Assembly (NCBI GenBank): GCA_964404255.1
Contig: CAYOJJ010000016.1
Coordinates: 1 to 64,000 of the forward strand
Direction of reading: 5' to 3'
DNA: 64,000 nt
DNA from: JAFDZW01 sp964404255
GTDB lineage: Bacteria; Bacteroidota; Ignavibacteria; Palsa-1295
This document shows positions 7,791 to 17,300 of the stretch, piece by piece. A model generated the notes under the pieces. The model searched no databases and had not been told where the DNA came from. It saw only the letters and a list, made by a program, of their open reading frames with translations. The number at the start of each line of letters is the position of its first letter. Within the stretch, counting starts at the first letter, position 1. Position numbers and translations under genes: made by a program.

Positions 7791-8270
7791 AGATGCCATA
7801 TTATATTTTCGATAACTCGGCTCGCTGTGTTTTTTAAAGCCTTGTTTTTCGTAGATCGGCTCTCCGGCTTTTGTGGCGAGTAATTCGAAGAATGAAACGC
7901 CGAGCGCCGTGCCGGTTTCGGTAAGCCGGCGCATGATCTCGGAAGCGATGCCCTTATTACGGTAAGCCGGCGGAGTATAGATGTTCATAATATAGGCGGT
8001 CGTGCCGCTTGGTATGCGAAAACTTCCCGGCCGCTTATAGATCTTCATGCCGCCGGTTCCAGCCAGCGCCGCGCCATCGAGTGCAAGCCAGGCGACGTAC
8101 GTCCCCGCAGCAATTTCCTCCTCGAAAAAAAGAGCGAGTTCGTGGCGAAGCGTTTGCTCTGCCTGCGGGTCCTGCGGGCCGTGAATATCGACGAGAAAGT
8201 CGATGCGCGAATCGATGAGGTACTGAAGATGGCGTAGATCGGCCAGCACATACTTAATGGTAGTATCCAT
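7788..8270 (-). CDS. GNAT-family N-acetyltransferase
   Basis: This 160-residue protein is a single GNAT domain, about the usual family length. IMNIYTPPAYRNKGIASEIM holds the acetyl-CoA pyrophosphate-binding signature, R-N-K-G-I-A in place of Q/R-x-x-G-x-G/A. It is followed by the helix LTETGTALGVSFFELLAT and the closing GEPIYEKQGFKKHSEPSY. It transfers an acetyl group to an amine; the substrate is unknown. ATG start at 8270. The gene ends inside a repeat arm. It stands alone between repeat clusters. Confidence 0.85.
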   Translation of the reverse strand: MDTTIKYVLADLRHLQYLIDSRIDFLVDIHGPQDPQAEQTLRHELALFFEEEIAAGTYVAWLALDGAALAGTGGMKIYKRPGSFRIPSGTTAYIMNIYTPPAYRNKGIASEIMRRLTETGTALGVSFFELLATKAGEPIYEKQGFKKHSEPSYRKYNMAS

Positions 8271-9293
8271 TCGGTGATAGAGGTGTAATTGGTATAATAC
8301 GCAATATAATGAAGATCGGCAGGTAATGTTTCATCGCACGCAAGGGCAAGAATTGGAGTATCGTCAAAAAAGCAAGGCGGGCTTTCTCCTGTTCTGCCTA
8401 CAGTCGAAAGTCCGCCTCAAAGAGTTCTTTCACGTTCAAGAGATGCACAAGGACATGTGCGTACCGGGTAAAATCGATCTGCCCACAAAAACACTATAAG
8501 TAAAAATAAATTCTCAAAGGACGCCCGGGCTCCTCTGACCCCACATTAACATACCGGCAGTTTTATTGCGTGCCAACAGCTATTTTTGTATTATTTTATT
8601 ATTAGAAATCTATTAGTTTATATAAATATAATGGCCCAAAATAGCTCAAAAACGGCAATTATTAAAATTTTCTAAAAAAATGGTACAATTTTCCTTTTTT
8701 CGTATTATATTTGTTTTTGTAAAAGGCGTGCAATTTCTCCAGTATAGGAATAGCCCTTTTATAACGGGATATTTTTCGATCTTGCTTCTGAACGGGAAGA
8801 GGCAGAGCAGGCAGCGTGCAGGAGCGATCTCTAAATAATTTTTCCAAAATAGACCACCGATAAATAATCACCGCACTAAGTAGATCACCAAAGTTTGTGG
8901 ACAGGGGGGAGCCGGAAAACAGTCTTCCATGCCAACCAAATACAGTAAACCCGTGGCAACATCCGGCTCCCCCCTTGCAGATGGAAAGAATGTAAAACTT
9001 CCCGGCCCGCTCACTCATCGAGCAGCTTCGCGATGTTCCATGAAGCAGAGATTGCTTAGTAAGCGATACACCCTCAAGTTGGGGTATGGGGTGTAGGGTA
9101 TGGGGTATGGAAAATGCAAGTCGATGCGTAAGACGATTGGTGAGGACATAGTAAAGGTCTTTTAAATTTGTATTGAGTCCCGAAGGGGCTGCAACAATTA
9201 TAGCCCATGATTTCAATCATGGGCGCGGCAAATACAGTCGCGAACGAAAGCGGCTCGTTAACGAGTTAACTCCTCATATATACATCGATCATA
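8271..9293. other. gene-poor interval with repeats
   Basis: About 1 kb without a convincing gene. 8520-8720 is AT-rich. 9000-9075 carries a partial 180-bp-unit core. 9079-9113 carries GGGGTATGGGG runs. 9120-9160 matches the end of the ATTCCGAG family (CGTAAGACGATTGGTGAGGA). 9174-9220 is the second AGCCCATGATTTCAATCATG element. A 184-residue minus frame at 8662-9216 spans these repeats and is rejected as a gene. Confidence 0.6.
8326..8499 (+). CDS. possible 57-residue small protein
   Basis: An ATG at 8326 opens a 57-codon frame: MFHRTQGQELEYRQKSKAGF, continuing through LLFCLQSKVRLKEFFHVQEM to a TAA at 8499. It is rich in Lys, Gln and Phe and shows no signal peptide or known domain. The stretch is not made of the local repeat families, which is the main argument for it. 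It could equally be chance or a decayed gene fragment. Confidence 0.22.
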   Translation: MFHRTQGQELEYRQKSKAGFLLFCLQSKVRLKEFFHVQEMHKDMCVPGKIDLPTKTL

Positions 9294-10550
9294 GTGAACC
9301 GGTATCTTTTTGTGATCCTATTGCTCCTGGTGATCGCCACGAATAGCCCCGCTCAATGGATGCAGATCTATCATACCGATACAATAGGTTCGAACACGAC
9401 CTTTTACCCGATTCTCGGAATGCATTTCTTCGGTCATGACAGCGGTATCGTTTGCAGTCATAATATTATGACCACTACAACCGGTGGTATGAATTGGGAG
9501 CGGCACCGGCAACCTGCCGACCTTGTATTTTCTTATAACTTTAGCTTCCTCGATATCGACCACCTGCGATTGAATAACTCTTCTTCTGATGGATATATTT
9601 ATTTCAGCTCCGATGGCGGTGAGCATTGGCGAAAAGATTCGATTGCTGATGAGCTAAGCTTTTATGTCCGCACTATTTATTTTCTCGATTCGCTCGTAGG
9701 TATCGCCGGTGCTAATGGCTTCGCGGTTTTCAAGACTACTGATGGCGGTACGAACTGGGAGCTTGTCCATGGTGCGGAGACCAATAATTTTGCCAGTTAC
9801 ACCATGGGGCCGATTGCTTTTGCAACGCCACAGCTTGGGCTTGCTGCTTCCGGTAATCATGGGACGTGGCTATTGCGAACCACCGATGGTGGTGCTACCT
9901 GGGAGAACCTCTCCGATCTGCATCGCTCCCTCGGTGGTTTTGAACCGACGGGCTTATCCTTTCCCGATCCTGCCCATGCATTCTTCAGCTCCGGCTCGAA
10001 TCTTTTTCGTTCTATCGATAGCGGAAAAACCTGGCAGCGTATAGATCAGCGGATATTTTCTTCGACCGCTACGTGTCAATCGATTTCCTTTATCGATTCT
10101 CTTCATGGTGTAGCCGTTGGGAATGCCGGTATATTACAGGCAGCCTATACTTCCGATGGCGGGGAGAGTTGGCAAAACTGGACACTGCTCGGCACTGCCA
10201 ATGCTACTGCAGGCTATACCTCTTTCCCGAGTCCCGAGGTAATGTATGTGGCAGGCCGCGAGATGGTTTTTAGATTATATGTAAAAGATCTCGATGTACA
10301 ACAGCCGAAGCAGCTACTATCGGAACCGGCGCTTGCAGTAACCGCAGCGAATACTTTACAGGTTACACTTCCCGAAGGGGAAGCGGGTGTGATAGAACTT
10401 TCCGATATTTGCGGATGCGTTCTTATTAAAAAGACGATCGCTGCTCGCGTCACGAACTTTCCCTTAGATCAGTTACCCCGCTTGCTTATTGCTCGTGTCC
10501 AATCAGGCGGGAAGATAACGGTGATGAAGATACTCAATAGGATGTATTGA
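9294..10550 (+). CDS. secreted BNR/YCF48-like beta-propeller protein
   Basis: The 418-residue protein opens with a signal peptide (NRYLFVILLLLVIATNSPAQ). It then has at least five Asp-box repeats of the form T-D-G-G-x-x-W, for example KTTDGGTNWEL, RTTDGGATWENL, RSIDSGKTWQRI and TSDGGESWQNW, which build a sialidase-like or photosystem-assembly (YCF48-like) beta-propeller. The last 60 residues form a short beta domain that could be a degenerate sorting domain but lacks the usual clear pattern. It probably acts outside the cytoplasm, binding rather than catalysing. The start is GTG at 9294, immediately before the signal peptide. It resembles the prophage gene at 49344-50663 in layout. Confidence 0.75.
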   Translation: MNRYLFVILLLLVIATNSPAQWMQIYHTDTIGSNTTFYPILGMHFFGHDSGIVCSHNIMTTTTGGMNWERHRQPADLVFSYNFSFLDIDHLRLNNSSSDGYIYFSSDGGEHWRKDSIADELSFYVRTIYFLDSLVGIAGANGFAVFKTTDGGTNWELVHGAETNNFASYTMGPIAFATPQLGLAASGNHGTWLLRTTDGGATWENLSDLHRSLGGFEPTGLSFPDPAHAFFSSGSNLFRSIDSGKTWQRIDQRIFSSTATCQSISFIDSLHGVAVGNAGILQAAYTSDGGESWQNWTLLGTANATAGYTSFPSPEVMYVAGREMVFRLYVKDLDVQQPKQLLSEPALAVTAANTLQVTLPEGEAGVIELSDICGCVLIKKTIAARVTNFPLDQLPRLLIARVQSGGKITVMKILNRMY

Positions 10551-10607
10551 GCGAAGGCTGGTGTGTAGAAGACGCTTCGATAGAACATCAGCTTTTTTTC
10601 TTCATTG

Positions 10608-10690
10608 CCATTATACCCTCAACCTTAATCCTTCTCCCTCGTAGGGAGAAGGAGATTTTTATTTTACTTTCCTCGCCCGAAGAGTTCTTT
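10608..10690. repeat. dispersed GAGGGAGAAGG-type palindromic repeat
   Basis: ACCCTCAACCTTAATCCTTC, CTCCCTCGTAGGGAGAAGG and CCTCGCCCGAAGAG repeat the arms of the 180-bp family. The open frames that cross it are not real genes. Confidence 0.7.
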
Positions 10691-10757
10691 GATCTTCTTA
10701 TAGGGAGATTTTTTCTTATCGTATCTTTGATCTGTTATTTAATCGTATCGGCAAGGC

Positions 10758-11219
10758 ATGATGACGGAGCAAGAATCATCTCAGATAACTTCTTCTTCTA
10801 CGGCGGGAGCAAAAACTATCTTTGCCATGGCAGGAAAGGCCCTTATTCTTTCCTGGCTGCCAATGATCATACCAGTTATTATTTTGGGAAGCGGGAGGTT
10901 GTTACCGCTTGTGCTGATGCTTACTGCGATTAGTCTCGGTCTTGGACTCATAGTTAATCCTAAGGGTTCATGGATAACGATAGCGAGTCTGTATGCTGGT
11001 ATTCAGATTCTACTTGGCATTTCGGGGTTGCTGGCGGGTACACTTTTATCTATAATTTTTGCATTATATTTTATGGCGATTTCGGGGTTTGCACTCTATT
11101 GCCTGCTCGCTGCAAAATCAGCTCGGCTTACAAACCTGCGCATTGCGTTTCTCGGCATCGGCGGTTTCGGTGCAGTGCTTACAGTCATATCAATCATTTC
11201 TATCTTTGTACGATTATAG
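10758..11219 (+). CDS. multi-pass membrane protein, unknown function
   Basis: The protein has 153 residues. A Ser/Thr-rich N-terminal 20 residues are followed by about five hydrophobic helices: LILSWLPMIIPVIIL, LPLVLMLTAISLGLGLIV, WITIASLYAGIQILLGISGL, TLLSIIFALYFMAISGFALY and IAFLGIGGFGAVLTVISIIS. No charged residues lie inside the helices and no family motif was recognised. Tandem ATGs occur at 10758 and 10761. It stands alone, with repeats on its left and an unassigned 520-base interval on its right. Confidence 0.6.
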   Translation: MMTEQESSQITSSSTAGAKTIFAMAGKALILSWLPMIIPVIILGSGRLLPLVLMLTAISLGLGLIVNPKGSWITIASLYAGIQILLGISGLLAGTLLSIIFALYFMAISGFALYCLLAAKSARLTNLRIAFLGIGGFGAVLTVISIISIFVRL

Positions 11220-11239
11220 CGATTTTTTCTGAACCCCGA

Positions 11240-11764
11240 ACCTGCATTCCCATACCCCATACCCCATACCCCAAACCCCAGCCAATACCCGGCCCTTTCC
11301 CCCTGCATTAAGCTGCTGGCGTACCGGCTACACTTTTTCGTTGATCGAATAAGCAAACCCGAGCCGAGCGAATCACTCCCATCCCCCAAGGTACGCCGAT
11401 ATGAATGAACCGAATCGGTTATGCAGGTGCCTGTTGACAGGGCCAGGTCAGCGCAGGACTTTTGCTCGGCGTAAATTCCTCAACTCTTCTCGTTCTTAGA
11501 CCGCAGGAACAGATCGCTGCACGGACCACCGCTTAAACGTGAGACTCTAACGAGCGGACGGATACAATTTCCCCACCCCATTGCAGGGTGCAGCATGCGC
11601 ATAACGCTTCTTCTATATAGATGTCGATAGGCTGCCGGAGTTACCCGTAGGGTCTGCAACAGGAGGAAAGGCGTGGTTCCGAAGATAGGAACATAGTAGC
11701 GGCGTTATGGTTATAAGACTCGTTATTTCAAGCATCGTCTGTGTACGGGTATAAGAGTATCGCT
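11240..11764. other. unassigned interval, G-run repeat then possibly structured RNA
   Basis: 11249-11283 is a run of CCCATACCCC units, the reverse of the G-rich repeat at the window start. From about 11310 to 11700 there is no convincing gene, but many complementary segments: GGCGTACC 11318-11325 with 11390-11397, GCCGAGC 11363-11369 with 11464-11470 (crossing the first), and local hairpins at 11408-11420, 11430-11441, 11640-11660 and 11676-11692. Signatures of RNase P, tmRNA, SRP RNA and cobalamin riboswitches were sought on both strands and not found. Confidence 0.4.
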
Positions 11765-13453
11765 ATGAAGTTTTTCCTATTGCCGGTTGCTCTCTGCATA
11801 TTACTATTACATTCAGTAAGCTACAGCCAGCCTGCCGAATCGCTTTCGAAAGAACAGGTGCATTCGCTGGAGCTCTATTGCAAGGTCTGGGGCTTTTTGA
11901 AATATTACCATCCGCAGGTTGCTTCGGGGTTTTATAATTGGGATAGTGTATTTATACGGCATTACTTCCAGGCCAAAGAAGCGACAACCGATAAAGAACG
12001 AGCTATAGTACTTACGGCCTTGTATTTAGAAGCAGGGCAATCGGAGCGAGCGGTCGAATATGCCACGGATGTATTGCCGGATACGGCGTTTATCCCACTC
12101 ACTTCTTTCCGATGGCTTGACGATCTTTCCCCTATCGATTCCCAGCTTGCTCTATCGCTTAAAGAATTGTTGAAGTCGCGGCCGGTGAAACAGAGTGCCT
12201 ATGTCCGATGGGATTCGGCTCGCGATAATATAAATTTCACGGCTGATAGTCAGTGGTTTACCACCGCCGGAGCATTTCCTTCCGAGCCAATACGTATGCT
12301 CGGGTTTAGCCGTTATTGGAATATTGTAGAATACTTTTATCCGTATAAACAGGAATTGCGCTGGGATACTATTCTGCCATATTATCTTCCCAAGGTTTCA
12401 AATGCGACTGAAACAACCATACCCTTTGTCTTTCTATCCTTAGCTGCAAGATTAAATGATCCACTCGGATTTTATGATAGTCGAAAATTATATGATCTCT
12501 ATGGCACCGTATCGGATCAATTGTTACTTAGAAGAGTAGATGGCGATCTTGTTATCAGCGGTATCAACCCCTTGTATGCCTCCAATGAAGATTCCTTACT
12601 GGAAATATTGCATCTCAAAAGGGGAGATATTGTAGTAGCCGTAGGTTCTAATGCCATTGATGATATAAGTAGGTACTCGGCAGAATATTTTTGTCGATCT
12701 AACAACTCCATATTCTATAATGTGTTCAGCAGATTCCTACAACGGTTTAAACATTCCACTACACTGACGGTTGATCGCAATGGCCAGCGGATAACGACCA
12801 CTCTACACTATTTACCCCCTTCGCCCACTGTAGAATATCTGCGGTACCGTGCAAAAGATCCCTGGAAGATTCTTACAGGAAATATTGGATATGTAAATCT
12901 TGAGAAACTTAGAGCCGCAGATGTAACTGCTGCAATGAAGGAATTACTGCAAACCTCCGCGCTTATTATTGACGATCGACTTTATCCGAATGATACGACA
13001 GATCTATTTAATTTTCTCACGGGGCCGGTGCAAGCGGACCGTGGCGCCGTGCCATCCTTAAAAAGACCGGGCTATTCGTTTTCGGAATATGATACTACTA
13101 AGTGGACTAAATTTGGCAAAGAAAAAAAGTATTCAGGCAAAATAGTATTGCTCGTCGATTATCGGACACAATACAGCGGCGAATTTATCGGGATGGTTTA
13201 TCAGGCCATTGAGGGAGTAAAGACTATTGGCTCACAAACCGAAGGCGCCGTATCAAATTCTGCACTTATTTGTTTACCTGGGTTTAGTGTTGCAGGCATA
13301 GCTACCGTGGGTTCATGGTATCCTGACGGAAAACCGGTGCATGGAGTTGGCTTAAAAATAGACTACGTAGTTCATCCCACCATCGCCGGCATCCGCGAAG
13401 GCCGCGATGAGATCCTCGAACGGGCGATCGAATATATTAAGACGGGGAAGTAG
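11765..13453 (+). CDS. secreted S41-family peptidase (C-terminal processing protease-like)
   Basis: The 562-residue protein has a signal peptide (MKFFLLPVALCILLLHSVSY), an N-terminal helical region to about residue 300, a PDZ-like part near 280-350, and a C-terminal S41 domain. Within the latter, ALIIDDRLYPND and GKIVLLVDYRTQYSGEF mark the core strand and the catalytic Ser (S471, followed by G and E), and TIGSQTEGAVSNSA follows. Classical CtpA has G-T-K-T-x-G-K, so the usual Lys is replaced by Gln here. Bacteroidota S41 variants commonly show this and may use a tricorn-like arrangement. It cleaves unfolded or tagged proteins in the periplasm; the substrate is unknown. The ATG at 11765 is chosen over the GTG at 11741 because the signal peptide starts there. 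Confidence 0.8.
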   Translation: MKFFLLPVALCILLLHSVSYSQPAESLSKEQVHSLELYCKVWGFLKYYHPQVASGFYNWDSVFIRHYFQAKEATTDKERAIVLTALYLEAGQSERAVEYATDVLPDTAFIPLTSFRWLDDLSPIDSQLALSLKELLKSRPVKQSAYVRWDSARDNINFTADSQWFTTAGAFPSEPIRMLGFSRYWNIVEYFYPYKQELRWDTILPYYLPKVSNATETTIPFVFLSLAARLNDPLGFYDSRKLYDLYGTVSDQLLLRRVDGDLVISGINPLYASNEDSLLEILHLKRGDIVVAVGSNAIDDISRYSAEYFCRSNNSIFYNVFSRFLQRFKHSTTLTVDRNGQRITTTLHYLPPSPTVEYLRYRAKDPWKILTGNIGYVNLEKLRAADVTAAMKELLQTSALIIDDRLYPNDTTDLFNFLTGPVQADRGAVPSLKRPGYSFSEYDTTKWTKFGKEKKYSGKIVLLVDYRTQYSGEFIGMVYQAIEGVKTIGSQTEGAVSNSALICLPGFSVAGIATVGSWYPDGKPVHGVGLKIDYVVHPTIAGIREGRDEILERAIEYIKTGK

Positions 13454-13536
13454 CAGCTCGCAAACGCACTACTGCCAGTGCAGATAGCGCAAAGGCTCAG
13501 GACGATACGGTGCAGTTCCGGTATATGACCTCGCTG

Positions 13537-14061
13537 CTACATCCACTCCATTATGCGTAGTGTCCGCGCGGCAATCGGTTCGGGTGGTATCATAATCAAC
13601 TCGTAGTTCAATTCACGATAGACTTCTTTATGGAGGTTCTCGAAGATGAGGGCATTTTCGTAGCTGATCCTTCTGGCCGCAGTGGGTTCGACGAAGCCGA
13701 GATTATCGAGAAAAAAGATTTGCCGCTCGTAGATATTCTCGCGCTTGATGCGATCTAATTCTTCCAGTAATATATCGGGTGGCGGATAGCCAAGATAGCG
13801 GCTGAGTGCGAGCGTACAAATAGGCGAGCGATCGTAAAGCTGAATGCTGCCAATAGCTTCAAGTTGCCGTTGTTGCTGCATCAATGTGATCTTATCGATG
13901 AAATCAGCGTGCAGCCAGGGTTCGGTAGTACCACGGCTGTGCTCGATGGCGATCACATCGGTCGCGGCTTCTTCGATTATAGTATAGCCGTGAAGTTGTA
14001 ATTCACGAAGAAGAGAAGTCTTTCCTGAGCCCGGAGTACCGGTGAAGATGTAGCGTTTCAT
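13537..14061 (-). CDS. AAA_28-type P-loop ATPase
   Basis: The 174-residue protein begins directly with a P-loop: MKRYIFTGTPGSGKTSLLRE. EEAATDVI and LYDRSPICTLALSRYLGYPP follow, the typical pattern of AAA_28 (NadR-kinase-like) proteins, with D in YDRS as the likely Walker B acid. These small ATPases or kinases are often annotated as predicted ATPases of unknown substrate. The ATG at 14061 is used because the 43 upstream residues come from a repeat element. It converges on the S41 peptidase gene. Confidence 0.82.
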   Translation of the reverse strand: MKRYIFTGTPGSGKTSLLRELQLHGYTIIEEAATDVIAIEHSRGTTEPWLHADFIDKITLMQQQRQLEAIGSIQLYDRSPICTLALSRYLGYPPPDILLEELDRIKRENIYERQIFFLDNLGFVEPTAARRISYENALIFENLHKEVYRELNYELIMIPPEPIAARTLRIMEWM

Positions 14062-14065
14062 GGAA

Positions 14066-14375
14066 GTTGGGGTATGGGGTTCGGGAAAGTTTTTAAACAT
14101 CTTTATTAAGCCTGTCATTCCGAGGAGTGAAATCCGCCAAGGCGGACCACGGCGGACGAGGAATCCTCTGATGTCGTAACAAACCATCACAAATCACGCT
14201 CTCGCCCAAAGAGGGAGAGGGATTAAGGGTGAGGGTGCAACCGCGAATAAAAACAGACGATTGGGAAATACCTCAACTCTTGATGCAGCTCCGTAACAGA
14301 GTAGTACAATCACTACTACACCCTCATCCTTTGTCCTTCTCCCTACGAGGGAGAAGGAGATTTTTATTTAATGGG
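14066..14375. repeat. repeat cluster between the ATPase and T9SS genes
   Basis: 14066-14083 is a GGGGTATGGGGTTCGGG run. 14100-14180 is an ATTCCGAG...GAGGAATCC element with a doubled micro-palindrome (TCCGCCAAGGCGGACCACGG). 14205-14250 and 14315-14372 are facing arms of the GAGGGAGA family. No gene is seen in this stretch. Confidence 0.7.
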
Positions 14376-14382
14376 ATCCAAT

Positions 14383-17300
14383 CTAATATTTTACGAAAGC
14401 GCGAGAGGTTGTTAGCCCTGGAGTTGAAAATGTGAGGATATGATTACCCGCTTGCAGGCCTGAGATATTCAGCGGCAATTCACTTGTGCCGGGATGAAGC
14501 TCGATGCTGCCCGTTGCTTCTTCGAGACCAAGGATCGAATAAATATGATAGGTGAGCGGCTGTTCGGTCTTGCTCGAAAGCACGGCCGTTACTATCGTCG
14601 AGGCGGGATTAGGCAGCAGCGATTGGATGCTGAAGCTGCCTGTCGCGAGGTAATCATAGATCTCCTGTTCGCCACAGCGAAACTCGTAACTAAACGCCGT
14701 ATCCCCCGCTATCGTAGAGAGCGATGCAATACAGAGTTCGAAGAACGGATCGCTGGCATTGACATGCGCATTGCTCGCGCTTAAATGAACCTTCGTATCC
14801 TTTGTTAGAAATGTCCTATACTGTAGCGCACCAAAACTTCCATCGCTTGAGCGAACGATAAATGGATTACCACTGAGCTGCAAATGATTATTCACGTATG
14901 TTGCTGTGTTCGGCCCTTCATAGCCGATGTATTGCATGAGGTCGGTATTATAACTCAGATCGAGATCGATCGTCTTTGCAGCAGCAATGGGAAGGCCCGG
15001 TGCAAACAAAGCGATCGCTATCGTATCGCCGGCTTTCAGCGCCCCATTCAGTACTGCTCGCGCTTCAAGCGGCGTACGAAGCGGCGGCGCATAGCCTGCC
15101 GTTATCTCGAGCGTGAGGGCGTTACCGGCATCGGAAATAACGTGCAGTTCGGCAGTCATTCCCCCGAGCCGCGAAGCATCGAATTCGCCGTGAACCTTCA
15201 CGGCCACACTATCGCCCGGCGGCAGTATAAACGGACCGGTGCTATCGAAAGCAAAACCTGTCCCGACTAATTGCAAGGACGATACATGAACCGTATCGCA
15301 GCCAACGTTATAAAAATGGATCGTGGTATCCCGGCCTTCGCACACCGAGAATTTCCCAAGATCCAGCCCCGTCAAAAAGTGCTCGATCGCCTTACTGCCG
15401 TATCCTACTTCTACACTGGCGCTGAAACTGGTATCGTGAATACTGCCATCGGGTAATTGATAGGTAACGGTGATGCGCGAGTGATAGATACCCGTATCAT
15501 GTGGTTGAACGATCCACGTAAAGCCAAGCGAATCCGTAGAAAGGAGCGTCGTTGTAGTAGTAGATTGCTCACCCACGAGTGCGGTATTATCATTAACGAT
15601 CTGTACCGAAAGAATTTTTAGCGTATCGCAGCCGCTATTGCCGATAGAAAAAGAAATGCTATCGGCCTTATCGCAGCGCGTACGAGTCGGGAATACATAG
15701 TTGGCGCTCCCTAACGTAGTCGTTACCTCAGCCGCTCCATGGGTTACCAGTGCCGAGATAGCGAACGTCGTATCGTGTAGCGTACCATCGGGGTTACGGT
15801 AGTTTACCGTCACCGAAGCAGTGTAGTTGCGGGCGCCGTGCGGATGCAGATACCAATGAATCGTTAGCGTATTGCTATCGATAAGATAATTGCCGCCCTC
15901 GCTCGTGCCGGCTAAGGACTTACCATCGTTACTAAAGGAGATCGAACGAATAACGATCGTATCGCAACCGACATTCGATAAAGAAAACGTAAGGCTATCG
16001 CCACTATCGCACACACTTCTCGGAGCAAAGACCTGCTGGCTCGAAGCAAGCGATGAAACGAGCGTTGCCGAACCGGCAAAGATGGTAGCATCGACGCTTA
16101 TCGTGGAATCTCGGATCTTACCATTCGGCAGTTGGTAGGTGATCGTGGCCGAGGCAGAAAAATGCCCGGCCGTAAGAGGCGTTAATTTCCAGAGCAGTCT
16201 CAGGGAATTCGTATCGGCAAGATTGGCAACAGGGCTGCTGCTTCCTTGCAGTGTTGCGCCGCTATTGGCAAAGACCACCTTCAGGATGTGAAGCGTATCG
16301 CAGCCGGAGTTTTGTATCGTCACGACGAGGCTATCGCCGGTATTGCAGATCGATCTCGGGGCGAATGTTTTTGCCGCTGCTTTGACATCAAAGATCGCCG
16401 CGCCCGGTGCAATAACCGTTCGAAGCCAAAGGGTAGTATCGGCGATCGAACCATCGGGCAACCGATACGAGACCGTTACCGCCGAACGATACACACCTGC
16501 TTTTCCCGGATGAACATGCCATTGAAAGAGCTGGGAATCGGTACGTCCTAAGATCGTTTTGCCCGGACCGATCTTTTCTCCAAGAATGATATTACTGTCG
16601 CTGGCAAGAGTAATATCCACGATTCGCAGACTATCGCAGCCATTGTTCATTAAAGAAAAGATAAGCGAGTCCGGCGAAGAACAACTATTGATGTCGGGGA
16701 AGATGATAGAATCGCCCAGGGAAAACAAGGGTGAAGCGGGGCCACGGCATTGGGAGAATTTTACGGCCCAGGCATCGGCATGGCCGAGAGCGATATCGGG
16801 AGTGCCGTGAAAATCCGTAACGTCTCCATCGTTTGACGTCGTATATCCGAACGCACAATAGCCTCCGTCTGCCGTCGAAACGATCGAGTAAAACTTTTCC
16901 TCATAAGAACCGCCATACGCTTTTTGCCATTCGATCTTCCAATTCTTATCCACCTTAACGACCCATCCATCGGCCGGAGCAGGGTAAGGAGGCCGCAGAT
17001 GTACCTGAACCCAATTAGGGGAAGTAGCATAGGTAGTACCGCAAAAGATATATCCGCCATCCCGGGTTGCCATTCCATCATGCACTTCTGACGGATACGA
17101 AGAGCTAAAACTGGGGTCACCCAGCGTGGCAATCCGTTCGAGCGTACCGGTAGAGCTTACCAAAATAAGTAAGGCATCCGTGTACTGAGTATGAAGGGAG
17201 GCAAGATCGCCATCATTCGAATACGATTTTCCAGTAATAAAAAAACTGCCGGTAGGGGTTTCACTGATCGAGGCGGCAACATCCGAGAACGTCCCTCCAA

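Noticed and set aside
8662..9216. 184-codon minus-strand open frame
   Set aside because: Its N-terminal part is made of dispersed repeat sequence (AGCAGAGATTGCTTAGTAAG and the CATGATTTCAATCATG element) and the protein has no domain pattern.
11290..11740. tmRNA or RNase P RNA
   Set aside because: A CTATCGACA motif on the minus strand resembles a tmRNA start, but no tag reading frame, T-arm or matching 3' acceptor strand was found. RNase P signature sequences are also absent.
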